From Amphiduros pacificus (lineage: Eukaryota; Annelida; Polychaeta; Phyllodocida; Hesionidae), in NCBI GenBank assembly GCA_949316495.1, contig OX439010.1:10948309-11012308 (forward strand): a DNA stretch of 64,000 nucleotides, given 5' to 3'. Under the pieces are notes generated by a model, which had not been told where the DNA came from, did not search any database, and was given only the letters and a program-made list of their open reading frames with translations. Shown here in pieces: positions 10,853-22,635 of the stretch. Every line of letters begins with the position of its first letter. Position 1 is the stretch's first letter. Both the position numbers and the translations under genes were made by a program.

Positions 10853-11902
10853 TGAAGATGAAGTATCACCCAGTTTTAAACCTCATCTGGTTCCATAACG
10901 AGGAGTAAAACTACCCCTAAAACGTTAAAAAACATATTTTGAATATTATGATCATTTTGATGTGATGCATACGACTTTTGTGAGAAATCAAGAAATCATT
11001 ATATAATTTATTCCCTTGGATTGATTCGGAAAAGGTGTCTGGATTAGTTCAGAATAATGGTTCTGACGTCATACCACTCAGCATAGCTACGTACAGCGCA
11101 GTTCAATGCCCTCCCGCCCCTGTAACTGGACATACCATCCAGTTCTGGTATTTAATTTCTCCCTAGATATATCTTCAGTTTAATTATGCAAAATATATGA
11201 CGTAATTAGGTTATTAGCAACAATGGTACAACTATCAAGTTAATATTTTTTTAATGATTGGCATTAACGGAGTGCAGAAGCGCTAATTGCCCCACGCCAA
11301 GTGGCGGGGTCAAGAGGCGAGTGGCGGTCAGTCCAAGGCGACGTGTTTCCGACCACATACACTCTCAATCTTGGTCATTATATTTCTTAACGTGAGCCAG
11401 CTGTTTGTTTTCTTTTATCAGATTGTTATTATAAAGTATATAATAATGTATGTATCAGATCGAGACATAGATGCGCTAAAAATTTCACTGCGTGTCCTTA
11501 TTATAATACCCTCGATGGTTTAAACCACGGCAGTCTGTGTGCTCATGGCAGTCAAATTTTGGCACCATTGTTGAATTATAGAAGTCAAAATACAAATTAG
11601 ATACTACAAATTCAAGAATACATGTTTTCAACAGCACATGAATGATTATTTCTTTCTCACCTGATTATTTCTCATTCTTGTTAATGTAGGAGTTTGAAAC
11701 TGTTTTAAAATTCAGATAGGAATAATATGTCAGACCAGGATGTGCCGATGGTTATTAAAAGATAATTGGTTAAAACTGTAAAATGGGGAATCAAAACAGC
11801 AAAACAGATATATCTTTCTCTACATTTTGTCCACATGTACATCTACAAATCCATCTTTAAAGGCCTGTCTACTCGTACATCTGTGTCTATATATAACCAC
11901 TG

Positions 11903-11904
<2 letters not shown>

Positions 11905-11950
<46 letters not shown>

Positions 11951-11956
11951 TATATA

Positions 11957-12028
<72 letters not shown>
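11905..12028. repeat. Compound (CA)n(TA)n microsatellite
   Basis: An ACAC run of about 45 bases passes directly into about 78 bases of TATA repeats. Long open frames across it on the plus strand are artefacts of the dinucleotide period. Confidence 0.95.
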
Positions 12029-12030
<2 letters not shown>

Positions 12031-12828
12031 GTATATGTTTTTCTTCAAGTACATCACCGTCTACGTTTACAGTAATATATACACGTTTTATCACCGTCAA
12101 AATGTTTATCTCCATCCGGGGATGTCATTTTATAATACAACACAGCAATTACAATTTTCCATTTAAACCGTTTCCAATATTTCGTTTAAATGTTTAATGA
12201 GATACATTTACGAATTTGTAACTTGACCTCAATGCACTTTGAGTCATTATATTAATATTATTTGCCCCAGCAAAGCAAGCAATCGATGTTTGAATTGCTC
12301 ATATGCATGTGTTAACAGCTACGGCCTGGCATACAACGTCTCTCTGATCAAGCCCATCTTCAAAATGATATATATTTTTTTGACACCAGAAAGCTATCCG
12401 ATTATGTCCATGTTTAACTTGTGTATAGAGTTTTGTAATCACTTATGAGTCTCACCAAACAGACAAAGTAACCGTTTAAAAATGATACAGTGAATATCAC
12501 AAGAGAAAATGGGCTAATCTGACAACAAAGTGATCATGTTTGCAGGTGTAAAATATTCAATTTCCATATCAGAAAACTTTACTAAACTGGACAATATCAT
12601 GAAAAAAATGGAGAAACATTACGCACATAATATTATCAATTGTGTCACTGAAAAGATATATGAGTACATGTAAAATCTATCCCACGAAGAGGAAAGTACA
12701 TTGGTCAAAGAAGCACTGAGTAATTAGTCATGTGAACCTGTCCCTATTCCATATAACTTCAAACATAATGTGGTAAGGATCTTTTTCCTCTTATCATTGC
12801 AATTATAAACAAATCTCTAATGTTAGGA

Positions 12829-13075
12829 GGCCATGAGCCGTTGCGCAGTTGGTTAGAGTGCCAGCCTATTAGCACCAGTTCCTCTGTTGTAATCCAAAGG
12901 TCAAAGGTTCGATCCCGGGCCATGCTGAAATTGAGCTCTTGATACAATTTCCCATATGAGCTGAGGCCCGTGCCTAAACAATTCGATGAGGCAGCACTAT
13001 ATCTACTACAGGTAGGTCTCATCATGAAATGACTGGAATAATGTTGAAGGTGATGTAAAACCCCAAACAAACAAA
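12829..13075 (+). mobile_element. tRNA-derived SINE, second copy
   Basis: It starts GGCCATGAGCCGTTGCGCAG, with an A-box-like TTGCGCAGTTGG, a perfect B-box-like GGTTCGATCCC, and the same body and end (GTGATGTAAAACCCCAAACA) as the copy at 9464-9775. The flanks CTAATGTTAGGA (12817-12828) and CTAATATAAGGA (13076-13087) are an imperfect 12-bp target duplication with two differences, so this insertion looks older than the nested copy. It lacks about 60 internal bases present in the other copy. The tRNA-like part is not a functional tRNA. Confidence 0.85.
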
Positions 13076-13284
13076 CTAATATAAGGAAACATGTGGCCAT
13101 AACAACTTGCTATTATTAGACCATCAAGAAAAACTATAGGCCTGGAGGTAACTGACTGATTGAAAACTAATTGAAAGATCAGTGCAATTGTCACAACAAT
13201 TAGAAATGAATATGTTGCTCAATTGACTTATACTGTATCATAGTCCAAAGACCATTTTCCCATAAATGATATTTTGATGGACAA

Positions 13285-13480
13285 TAATATAAACCTACAG
13301 TGATGTTACCCTTATTAGACCAGTCTGCAGCATATGATACAATTGCTCATAACGTTTTATTTGACCCACTAACAAATAAATGTTTTGATTGCTGAGTTTT
13401 AGAATTGTCTAAATCTTATCTCTCTTTCAGCAACTATGGTCACATCGGGTCGACTTTTGAGCCTTTTACCCAGTGTGAAA
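13285..13480 (+). mobile_element. Non-LTR reverse transcriptase fragment
   Basis: The plus strand encodes LLDQSAAYDTIAHNVL followed, after a stop, by SKSYLSF. This matches the conserved LDLSAAFDTIDH...L and W..SYLS motifs of non-LTR reverse transcriptases. The fragment is short and decayed. No link to the RNase H-bearing LINE upstream can be shown. Confidence 0.65.
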
Positions 13481-14839
13481 GTAACACTGCCGACAAGCAA
13501 ACCTCTTAAACAGGTTAATATAGTGTTTTAATCTGTGCTGGGTGTCAGACTTATAACTTATATAACCAAATATGGCACAGATTATAAGAAATGGAATTTA
13601 ACACCCAATAAATACAGACGACACTGGGACCTACTGCACCAAATAATGAAGAGAAATGGTTGAACTTATTTCGGAAACAAGTCAATAATTGGAATAATAT
13701 CCGATGAAGAAAACAGCCAAATCAATTGCAAATGCGCTTTATCGTGTTAACAATCAATCAAATATTAGAGATATTGATAAAATAAAGAGAAAAGAAGGAC
13801 AAATTATCAGCATGAAGTACATTTATGTAAGCCTGTTTTGTTGAATATCACTGTCATTATTCTGTGTCAGATCCTCTCATTTGAGATATTAAGGTTTGGG
13901 ATCAGAAGTACACATACACATATCAAGTGTTTGCGGATGTATGTATAATCATTAATTTGAGGCCTTTGATAAATTGAAATGCTTGAAAAAAGAAACCTTA
14001 ACACAAATCGACATTCATGGCTGTATAACTTCCTTACATTTAATTAAAAACCACGTGTCCAACACACTCAGCAACAGCAAAAGTAGAAATTACATTTGTA
14101 CAGACAATTTAGGTGATTGCCATTTGCAAACAAATCATATTACACAATGGGTCAAAAGCTAAACTGTGATATTACATTTTGCTGATCAATTTGAGGATTG
14201 ACTTGTGTGTGCATGTTATACCATATACGCTTGATGATATTATTTTTCATCTGGAAAATGAACATTTTGGCATGGTATGGCGCATTGGGATTCTGTCTAT
14301 TTATGCCAGTTAGGCCGTATCTATTCCAGACTATTAATGCTTGACAATAGGCTTTACATGTGTGTTGGCATATCAAACTGAATGACTAGCAATGGAAACT
14401 AAATATATCAGGTTTAGATTATTTGAATTTATCACTCATATGCAATCATGAATGCAGATTGCCCTAAATCATTAATGTAATCTTTTAAGAGCTCTAACCC
14501 AGTAACAGTAGATATGAATTTATATTAACTTGTAATCTCGAAAATGGCACATACTACTTGCAGTCTGTTTAATTTTGAGTTCATGTGTTTGTATAAACAA
14601 TTTTAGCACACTATATCAGGCTAGAAATATATATATATTTATATATATATATGCATGACGGTATATTGCATGATATCGACGGTATATTGCATAGTACAGA
14701 AATCGTTTGTGAGGTGCTCAATCATTGTATATCAATTGTCTAACTGTAAAACAAGTAGTGGTCTCAATTATCGAACTGTGATATGAATATATCGGTAGGG
14801 CCTTTCTGAGTAATACAACATGAATGAAGTAAACAATAT

Positions 14840-14862
14840 GAGTGGTATATGATATACCACTC
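14840..14862. other. Perfect 11-bp-arm hairpin
   Basis: GAGTGGTATAT and ATATACCACTC are exact reverse complements separated by one base. This could extrude as a cruciform or be a factor-binding palindrome. No gene context explains it. Confidence 0.5.
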
Positions 14863-14980
14863 AAACTTTGTATCCGTGCAAAATAGCTTTTTGAATTCAT
14901 GAATAATATCTTCTTTACTTGAAGGATATTATTGTCAGATCCTCCAACAAAAGATATTATTTGGTCTTCATGAATCATGA

Positions 14981-15068
14981 GCGCCACCTAGTGATAGCAA
15001 TTCTATCGAGAAATGAGATGGCAGCATTGCATGAGTCAGGATATTACCAAAGAGACACCTGGTGGTCA
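14981..15068 (+). promoter_or_regulatory. Pair of CTCF-like motifs
   Basis: GCGCCACCTAGTGA (14981-14994) and GACACCTGGTGGTCA (15054-15068) each resemble the CTCF core (GCC[AC][CT]CT[AG][GC]TGG, reverse form). They have the same orientation and are about 73 bases apart. They lie in the gap between the two genes. Binding is inference. Confidence 0.35.
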
Positions 15069-17469
15069 AAAATACTGAATTTACTGAATTTGCAAAGATA
15101 TTTGTGAATCAACTTTACCTTGCAGAAAGTCTATAAATCTGTTCAATTCTAATATTCAACCAGTTCAAATGAAAATGAAACCCCGACCCTGTTTTTGGCA
15201 GGATTGACTGTGTAAGTCATATTTCACACCCACTCCCTTGCAGAAAAAAAGCAAGTGAGTGTCTTAACCTGGACTATTGTTGTGATTCTTATGATGAGAA
15301 AGTGAGTAAAACATATGCATGTTGGTTAGTATGTGTCCAGGATAGTTGTTTTAATACACTGAAGGCCAACTCCTTCATGGTATATAATTGACTTCTTATT
15401 ACAAAATACTATACGTCAGAGCCATTTGCCATACAATATATGCCCTAAAGTATACTATACTCCATGATCATATGTTGTCTTTTATCCGGAGATGTAATAA
15501 TATTTATTCAAGCATATTTTTTAATACAAGGGTTTGATAGATTGGATCTTTTATACAATTCCAGTATGGTATTTGAAGCATTTTTCCCAGACTTGCAAAC
15601 AGACAAGTTGGTTAAATCTTCTGAAATTACTTTTAATTGGTCATGAAACGATTACCAATTATTGGAGAAAAAATGGAGATTGCATTGATAAACCACATCT
15701 TGTTACGAACAAGCCTGAAAATGATATCTTTGTGTTATTCTGGGTTTTTCGAAAAAAAAACTCAAAAAGATTGGTTGACAATAGAACCAATATTCACAAT
15801 ATTTTTACATCAAACTACCTCCTAGGATAACAGGTATATAATTAGAATTAAAACTTTAATATATTCCATCAAAATTCTGTCTAACATTGATTAATCATTA
15901 ATCCTTTGTTTCTACCTTATTTATTTTCAGAATTACATTTTATCAATAAAAAAAATATATGTTTATTGTTTATTGGGTTGCAGCGACACCTTCTGTAAAA
16001 TCACAGTTCGCAAAATACCTCTAAATGGTATTAAACTGGATAGTTAGTCATTTTAAATTATCAAATGAAAATCGTCTTTTGTTTTGGTGAGATGGTTAAA
16101 AAGATATCATAATGCGAAATTTCCTCGAGTATTTTGTCATTTTAGGGGTTTTTTCCAACTCATTTATGAATTTTCCAGGATTGGAGAAGTTTTATTATGA
16201 CCACCCAAAACAAACCTTTCCTGGATTCCAAGACCTGTGGAAACACTGTGAATTGTTTTGCACTATAATGTTTGGTTTATATGCATTTCTTAAATAGCGG
16301 GCTTCAAAGGGATTGTGGCCCATGCAAAATGGTTTCGTACTTGATTTTCAGAGCCATTTTCAGAGAAGAAAAACTCATTTTTTATTATGTACAAAACACT
16401 TTATTTTTTGTCTTGAACAAAATTTACATAGTTTTACCTCTATACATCATTTACTAATAGTTTGTACATACTTTTTACATTTATTTATAATCCATTTAAA
16501 GACAATAAATGATCTTCAATATCTACATAACTATTTACAATAATAAAATTGAAAAGGGCTTTGGTAGTTTTATTCATTACAAGCAAGGACGAAAAGAAGC
16601 AGATATAAAATAAAATGGTGATTTTAACCTGCTTTTCTTTGAATGACATACTTTGAACCTTCCTTTTTTATACAGTACTGTGACATAAAAATTAACTTTA
16701 TGACTCAATGGAGCTTATTTGGGTACATCACACATTCTAAAAGTAAATGTGACTTAAAAACAAGAAATGAAGATGATCATCTCTTTTGGTCTTTGCTTGT
16801 ATTATATTATGAGTTTAAAAGGTTATCCAGGGGTATGCTTGCTGTTGTCCAAATCAACAATAAATGTCGATTGTTTTCACCATTGCTTTTCATTGGATCT
16901 ATGATTTACATATACATATTTAGTTAATGAATATGAAAAGTAATGAGAATATAAAAGCTATTTTATGAACATAGTTTCTGGTTGACAAACACATTCCCCA
17001 AACATCCCAAATAGTTTTTAACTGTTTCTCAACCGTGTACAAAGATATATTTATATATATATATATATATATTTATATATACGTGTATATTTCAACAATC
17101 GGCACATGTAGTCTTCATTATTGATATTTATTTCATCTCAACATCAGTCCTAATCCACTAAATAGTAAAACAATACATTCTGTTTGAATAATGCTACTCT
17201 ATAATACACTTTTGTTAAACTATTATTCATTAATTCAAGAATAAAACTTAGAAGGGACTTTTTCATGTTCTTAAAAAGGATAGTCACGAATTATATTATG
17301 ATAAACTCATATTTTAGATTATAAATTAATAGAGAATGTCTCAGTACTATTTAGTGGGCCAAGGACTGAATGTTTATATTGGCACATATTGTAAATGTAA
17401 GGTATCACACATCTTTACGTTTCTAAAACCATGCAAAATATTAAATAACTGGCAAGAAAAACTGGCAAA

Positions 17470-17850
17470 CGTCAGAGCCATTTGCCGTACAATATATACC
17501 ATAAAATATGGTAAACCACAACCATTTGCCATAACATTGGGCAATTTAGGACCATTTGCCATCATAACTGGCAACTACAACAATTTGCCATCCTATATGG
17601 CAATCAAGAACTATTTGCCATCACATAAATTAATCTAGAACCATATGCCATCGCACTTGGCAAAGCAGAACCTCTGAAACCATAATTGGCAGACTACAGA
17701 TAAATACCAATATATTTGGCATTTATCTAAGTTAGATATATGCCAAATATCTAAGTTGGCAGACTAGAGCTTTTGCCATCACATTTGTCAGACTTTATAA
17801 CCACTTTTCATTGCATTTATATTTGGTTAAAACCAACAACTTCTGAACAT
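17470..17850. repeat. Degenerate 30-bp tandem repeat with palindromic TTTGCCAT/ATGGCAA
   Basis: ACCATTTGCCAT-like phrases recur at 17521, 17551, 17581, 17611 and 17641, about every 30 bases, separated by TGGCAA-like complements. Copies weaken towards 17850. CGTCAGAGCCATTTGCC is also found at about 15415, 2 kb away. Confidence 0.65.
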
Positions 17851-17904
17851 TTATCGAAGCTAGACCCATTTACATCACATACTCCAAACCACACAGAACG
17901 ACTA

Positions 17905-18062
17905 TTTGCAGTCGCATTTGGCAATCATGCAAAGCAATTGGCAATCACATTTGGCAATCATGCAAAGCAATTGGCAATCACATTTGGCAATCATGCAAAG
18001 CAATTGGCAATCACATTTGGCAATCATGCAAAGTAATTGGCAATCACATTTGGCAAATCATG
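17905..18062. repeat. 33-bp tandem repeat
   Basis: Four nearly identical units containing GGCAATCATGCAAAG and CAATTGGCAATCACA repeat exactly every 33 bases (GCAATCATG at 17921, 17954, 17987 and 18020). It appears to be a recently homogenised derivative of the adjacent 30-bp satellite. The open frame through it is a by-product of a period divisible by three. Confidence 0.85.
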
Positions 18063-20933
18063 TATGCCATCACATTGTTACATATGTATATACTATGAAA
18101 CATGACAAACTGTACGCATATCCCCATATCCAACTGTTGGCAGAATTTAAAAGCAGTTTTCTGAAGAGAAAACACTGCATTGAAATGACCATGCTCTTTT
18201 CTTTAAAAAATTCAAATGGGATGTGAAAAATATTGAATTTCTATGAATTCAGCAAGGTAGAAATTCTCTTACACCTTTTATGAACATTGGTTAATAGATC
18301 TATTATTTCGGCAAGAGGACATATTGTCTTGCATACAAACTAACTAGATTGTGCTGCCTAGAAACGTATTATTTTTAACTTTAAAGATATACATCTACAA
18401 CAAAACCAACGATATAATATTCAACATAACCACAATATATTGGCTTCATTAAACAACATGTTTCAAAAAGACAACAAAACATATAGTTATGATTTAATGT
18501 TCACTGCTTTTCGTATATTTAAAAACTTGGAAATAAATCGAACTTTTGCAATATGAAAGATAGATATGTATTTCTTTTATAAATGACATACATTAGTTTT
18601 TCATATGGTATCAAGAAATAACATTTGTTCATTCCTTTATCATTCCTAAGAACTATTACCTCATTAGGGTTTTTCAGATTAATAGGAATGACTTAATACA
18701 CGAACCTTTTTAACTGCATTGTTAAGTTGAAAAATAAAACAGCCGTAAAATCGCATGGAATATATTCAAAATCTGACAGCTTGGACAATTTCAAATTCTT
18801 TATTATCAACACGGCTGTGTAAGTCAGTTTTCCAAAGAAATTAATCACATGGTATGGGAATTCTGAGGCAACTGAGATATATGACAAGGCAAAACACATG
18901 TCAAACCTAGATACCAATACATTGTCTAGCATTCTGTATCTGCTGAGGATCAGCAACCTTATTGGCAATAGCGCATAATATATTCATGATACAAAATGTA
19001 CCAATCTGATGATTACATTTTGTGGTATGTTTGTTATCATTGGTTTGAATGTGAGATTGACCTTCAAGATGATATTGACTCCTGTGGTCAATAACATCCC
19101 ATCTCATAAACACATATCAATAACTATAACACATTACTGCTGTTGGTCCCTGTAAATATTAGTCCTTAGTCCTCCATTAAGATTTATCATTCACAATGAA
19201 AAATAATGAGATACAAAATTGTATTTTTAAGAATTATTCAAAACAAGAATTCTTGTGATTAAGCATTTCTATTTTCATCTTAATGCTATTTTACTTAAGA
19301 ACGTACATGTAGATCAATGAATATCAAAATATCTATTGTTTACTCAATCGACATAATGAACAGAAATAAATTGGAATAAATGCATTTTAAAATCTTTTTT
19401 AAATGCAAGTCAATCAGATAAGGAATATTTAAAGTTTGTAGTATTGTTTTGTGCTAGATTGGCTTGGCTTTCTGACACACATTTATGATGTGACAACATC
19501 CCCTCATGTAATAACACAAGATGGCGCCAGGGATCATCAGAAAGCACGGGAAATGAAAGCCCTTAACTACTCCTGCCTGCTGTGTGGCCCGTATGTAGCG
19601 TGCAACACAAGAAAGCCTACTTCGCTATACAGTATGACGTAATCTCATTTGGTAATTCGACCTTGCCTCATGGCGGTAGAGGGCACACTTAGTACCCTTA
19701 TTATTCCCCTGTCTGGCCTGGGCCAAAGCCCATATACATATACTGCATGTTTGCAAAAGTATGATCTTCAAATGTACAGGCTTTTTTCTCTGATTCAGTC
19801 AAGGTGAAATTGAATTTACGGTGTACAGATATATCATAATTGAACAGTGATTTAAAGGATAAATGATGATTATTATCCATGGTTTAATGCAAAACTTAGC
19901 ATACTTTTGCAAAATGCATGGTCTGAATACTAGAAAGCATATTAACCTATTAACCAGTGTTGACAAACAATATAAATTCTACAGGGCAGTGGTCTCTCAA
20001 AGACAATTAAGTGTCTGCTATTGCCTCCGCTGCTAAATTGATACTGCACAGGGTTTTCCATGGTGTAAATAAGAAGTGCATATAGAAACAACAATTATTG
20101 CTTTGACAATGTAAATAACCTTCATATCATACTCACGGTTGTCTGATGTACATTATGCAAATTACATACATGATGATTATAAGTGAATACAAAAATCATA
20201 CATTTTATAACTAAATATAGATATTGCATGTGACAAACAACTGATATCTGAGATTGACCAATAGGTGGTATTTTCCCTGTAATAGTAGACCTCATGTCTC
20301 CCATCTGGATGGAGAAAGCTCCACCTGGTGGGAAACTGAGGGCAAGAGGAACCTCCTGCTGGTCCTTACATGCAATAAGCAACTGCCCTATCTATTCTTA
20401 AGTCAATTCAATCAAATGCAAGAATTCGTTGCATAATAAAAGTAGGCAGAACTTATCAATATGTTATTTAAATAATCAATAGTACTCAATATCGAAGCCT
20501 GGTATGATGTCTTTTGACGATTAAAATAAGTTAAAGCTCAACGTTTTGGGGTATATTTCAAAAGAAAAAAAACTAAACCTGTGTTGTGACCACTATGATT
20601 GCTTTTAAAAGATATAGATAGTTGTAGCTTCAAGCATTCTCAGTTCACTGCGGTCGGTGCAGTTGCTACAAAGGCACTCTTACAAGTCAGGATTTGTAAG
20701 ACATCTCTATGAACTGGTTCTACTAATACATCTTACTAATCATCTGTAAAATAATATCACTGTAGATAATCTCTTATTTGATACCTAATCCAAAAACAAA
20801 AAACAAAAAAAACCCAACTTAATATGGTGACAGTAAGTGTTTTTTTTTACAGAACTAAAACCGTCACAGGAGTTTCTACTTTAGAAGAAAAAAAATGAGT
20901 AAAATAAATATAATCCTGATCGATGAGTTTATA

Positions 20934-20939
20934 TTTATT
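20934..20939 (-). terminator. Candidate HCN polyadenylation signal
   Basis: AATAAA on the minus strand lies about 530 bases beyond the HCN stop codon. It is the clearest consensus signal seen in a short scan of the 3' flank. The 3' UTR end is therefore tentative. Confidence 0.3.
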
Positions 20940-21466
20940 TTTAGCAAGCTTCCAAGCTGTGAGCACATTTTGCGAGGGACTGAATCCCATTCATATACAC
21001 CTAACTTTACACCACTCTGATGTGCAATGCTATTAAGCATTCTGTCGTGCTTTTTAATAATCATTATTACAATTATATACATCAAGAATATAAGAAAATC
21101 TACTTCAAGTGTGGTTTCCAGATATCGTACATTTCCAGAGTTTTGCTACCCCTATTTACATGGTATTGGTGATAAACTTCTTTGTGTTGGATAAAAACGT
21201 TTTTTTAAAATAGATTCTGTGTATACCAATGCTGATTTTATCTGTACATTATCGACCCTAATATAACAGTCCCGTATATTCTGAGAGTGTGATTCAAACC
21301 GTTTAGCACGGAGTTCAACCCCATATAAGAGATCAGAGACACCTGGCGGCAAATACGTGTAGTGTACTCCCCCGTTGACTCCTCACCTCCACCTTATTTA
21401 TCTCCGTTAAAACCCCATCAATAGTTAAAACTTCTACGATAATAATAATCTAAGGGTAAGTCTATA

Positions 21467-21876
21467 TCAGACTAGCGACTCTCGGTCCTCTTTCTGGCCC
21501 CCAACATAGCAGTCTGACTTAGATTTTTTCAAGTGAACGGACCGTCCACTGTCATGTCTGAGCAGGTGATTGTCGTTCTCCTGGGGGTCATCATTAAGCG
21601 ACCCCTCGCTCCCGGACGAGGCCAGTGGTGTGGTTTGCATGATCAGCTCGTGGACAGTATTGATATCATCTTCCAGCTCGGCTCGGGTGCTCACTATGCT
21701 GGGATTCTTGCCTATTTTGTTGAGTCTTTCAGCTGCCACGCTTTCCATGGTTCTCCTCATCACCGGGTAGTGCTCCAACACGGCGTTGAAATGCTCCACG
21801 GATAACGAGAAGAGGTTGCAGTACGTCTCCGCACGCACGCTCGCCACTCGCTTCGCATTGGTCAACAGGCATATTT
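21467..21876 (-). CDS. HCN: HCN last exon: second half of CNBD and C-terminus
   Basis: The exon encodes 136 residues to a TGA at 21467-21469. It begins by completing the split Glu codon of the Phe-Gly-Glu-Ile-Cys-Leu loop that contacts the cyclic nucleotide ribose. Next comes NAKRVASVRAETY: the phosphate-binding Arg is kept, but the following Thr of mammalian HCN2 is Val. FSLSVEHFNAVLEHYP, the C-helix (MRRTMESVAAERLNKIGK) and about 65 polar tail residues follow. The tail is far shorter than in vertebrate HCNs and ends Glu-Ser-Leu-Val, which fits a class I PDZ ligand. The 3' splice site and the first 11 exon bases belong to a tandem array that extends into the intron. Confidence 0.93.
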
Positions 21877-22240
21877 CTGGAATAAAATATAAACCAAATG
21901 ACCACAGTTCTGACATTCAGGCATATTTCTGGAATGAAATATAAACCGAATGACCACAGTTCTGACATTCAGGCATATTTCTGGAATGAAATATAAACCA
22001 AATGACCACAGTTCTGACATTCAGACTTATGTCTGGAATACAATATAAAACAAATGACCACAGTTCTGACATTCAGACATATTTCTGGAATACAATATTA
22101 ATTATATAAACCAAATGACCACAGTTCCGACATTCAGACATATTTCTGGAATACAATATTAATTATATAAACCAAATGACCACAGTTCTGACATTCAGGC
22201 ATATTTCTGGAATAAAATATAAACATGCAAATGACCACAG
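21866..22240 (-). repeat. 52/61-bp tandem array duplicating the 3' splice site of the last exon
   Basis: CAGGCATATTTCTGGAAT-like cores begin at 21866 (the real exon edge), then 21918, 21970, 22022, 22074, 22135 and 22196. Four spacings are 52 and two are 61, the latter with a TTAATTATA insertion. On the minus strand each unit reads ATTCCAG followed by AAATATGCCTG or a close variant, which is the acceptor plus the first exon bases. The most 3' unit, next to the exon, is the functional acceptor by homology. Confidence 0.9.
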
Positions 22241-22391
22241 AATGTGCTGATGTTCATCTTACATTATTGCTACACAGATATTTGTTTATTATCTCCTATC
22301 GGGAACTGAATATCGTTTAAAGGTGTGAAAACTGTTAAAGGTGTGAAAACTACCAATATATTGATAACTTATTTTTGTTCAAAATGATTAC

Positions 22392-22635
22392 CTCCAAAGT
22401 ATGAACCATCGGAGAGACTGGTGGCGACCTCTCCGTTTTTGGTGACCACATCCACAATTCCCTCCTGAATAAAGTACATCTTGGTGCCGATGGTACCCTC
22501 CTTGATGACGTAATCCCCCGGCTGGAAGACTTCATAATGCAGCTTGGTGACCACCTCAGACACAAAGTTGGGATCCGCATGTGTGAAGAACGGAACGGAT
22601 GCCACAAGTGCGCGGCAATTATAGTTGACAATCTC
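22392..22635 (-). CDS. HCN: HCN exon: A' helix and first half of CNBD
   Basis: The exon is 244 bases, 81 codons plus one base. It encodes [48 protein letters not shown] and [14 protein letters not shown], then [15 protein letters not shown]. These are the end of the C-linker, helix A and the first strands of the beta-roll of a cyclic nucleotide-binding domain, very like other invertebrate Ih channels. The acceptor is CTGCAG before GAG and the donor is GTAATC. The last base G joins the next exon to make the conserved Glu of the binding pocket. Confidence 0.95.

Larger units (their letters stand above)
8621..20933. other. Intergenic region between HCN and the convertase gene
   Basis: No host exon was recognised on either strand. 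Contents listed separately are a LINE 3' part with nested SINE, a second SINE, an RT fragment, CA/TA microsatellites, a hairpin, diverged satellites and CTCF-like motifs. Two CRE octamers occur at 10845-10852 and 11064-11071. A GC-richer patch near 19500-19760 carries an AAGATGGCGCC motif. The remainder is AT-rich with nothing I can support. Confidence 0.6.

Noticed and set aside
11766-12197. 143-codon plus-strand frame
   Set aside because: Most of it is His-Thr and Ile-Tyr translation of CA/TA microsatellite.
17905-18062. Regular 33-bp repeats as a CRISPR-like array
   Set aside because: Units are contiguous without unique spacers and the genome is clearly an intron-bearing animal.
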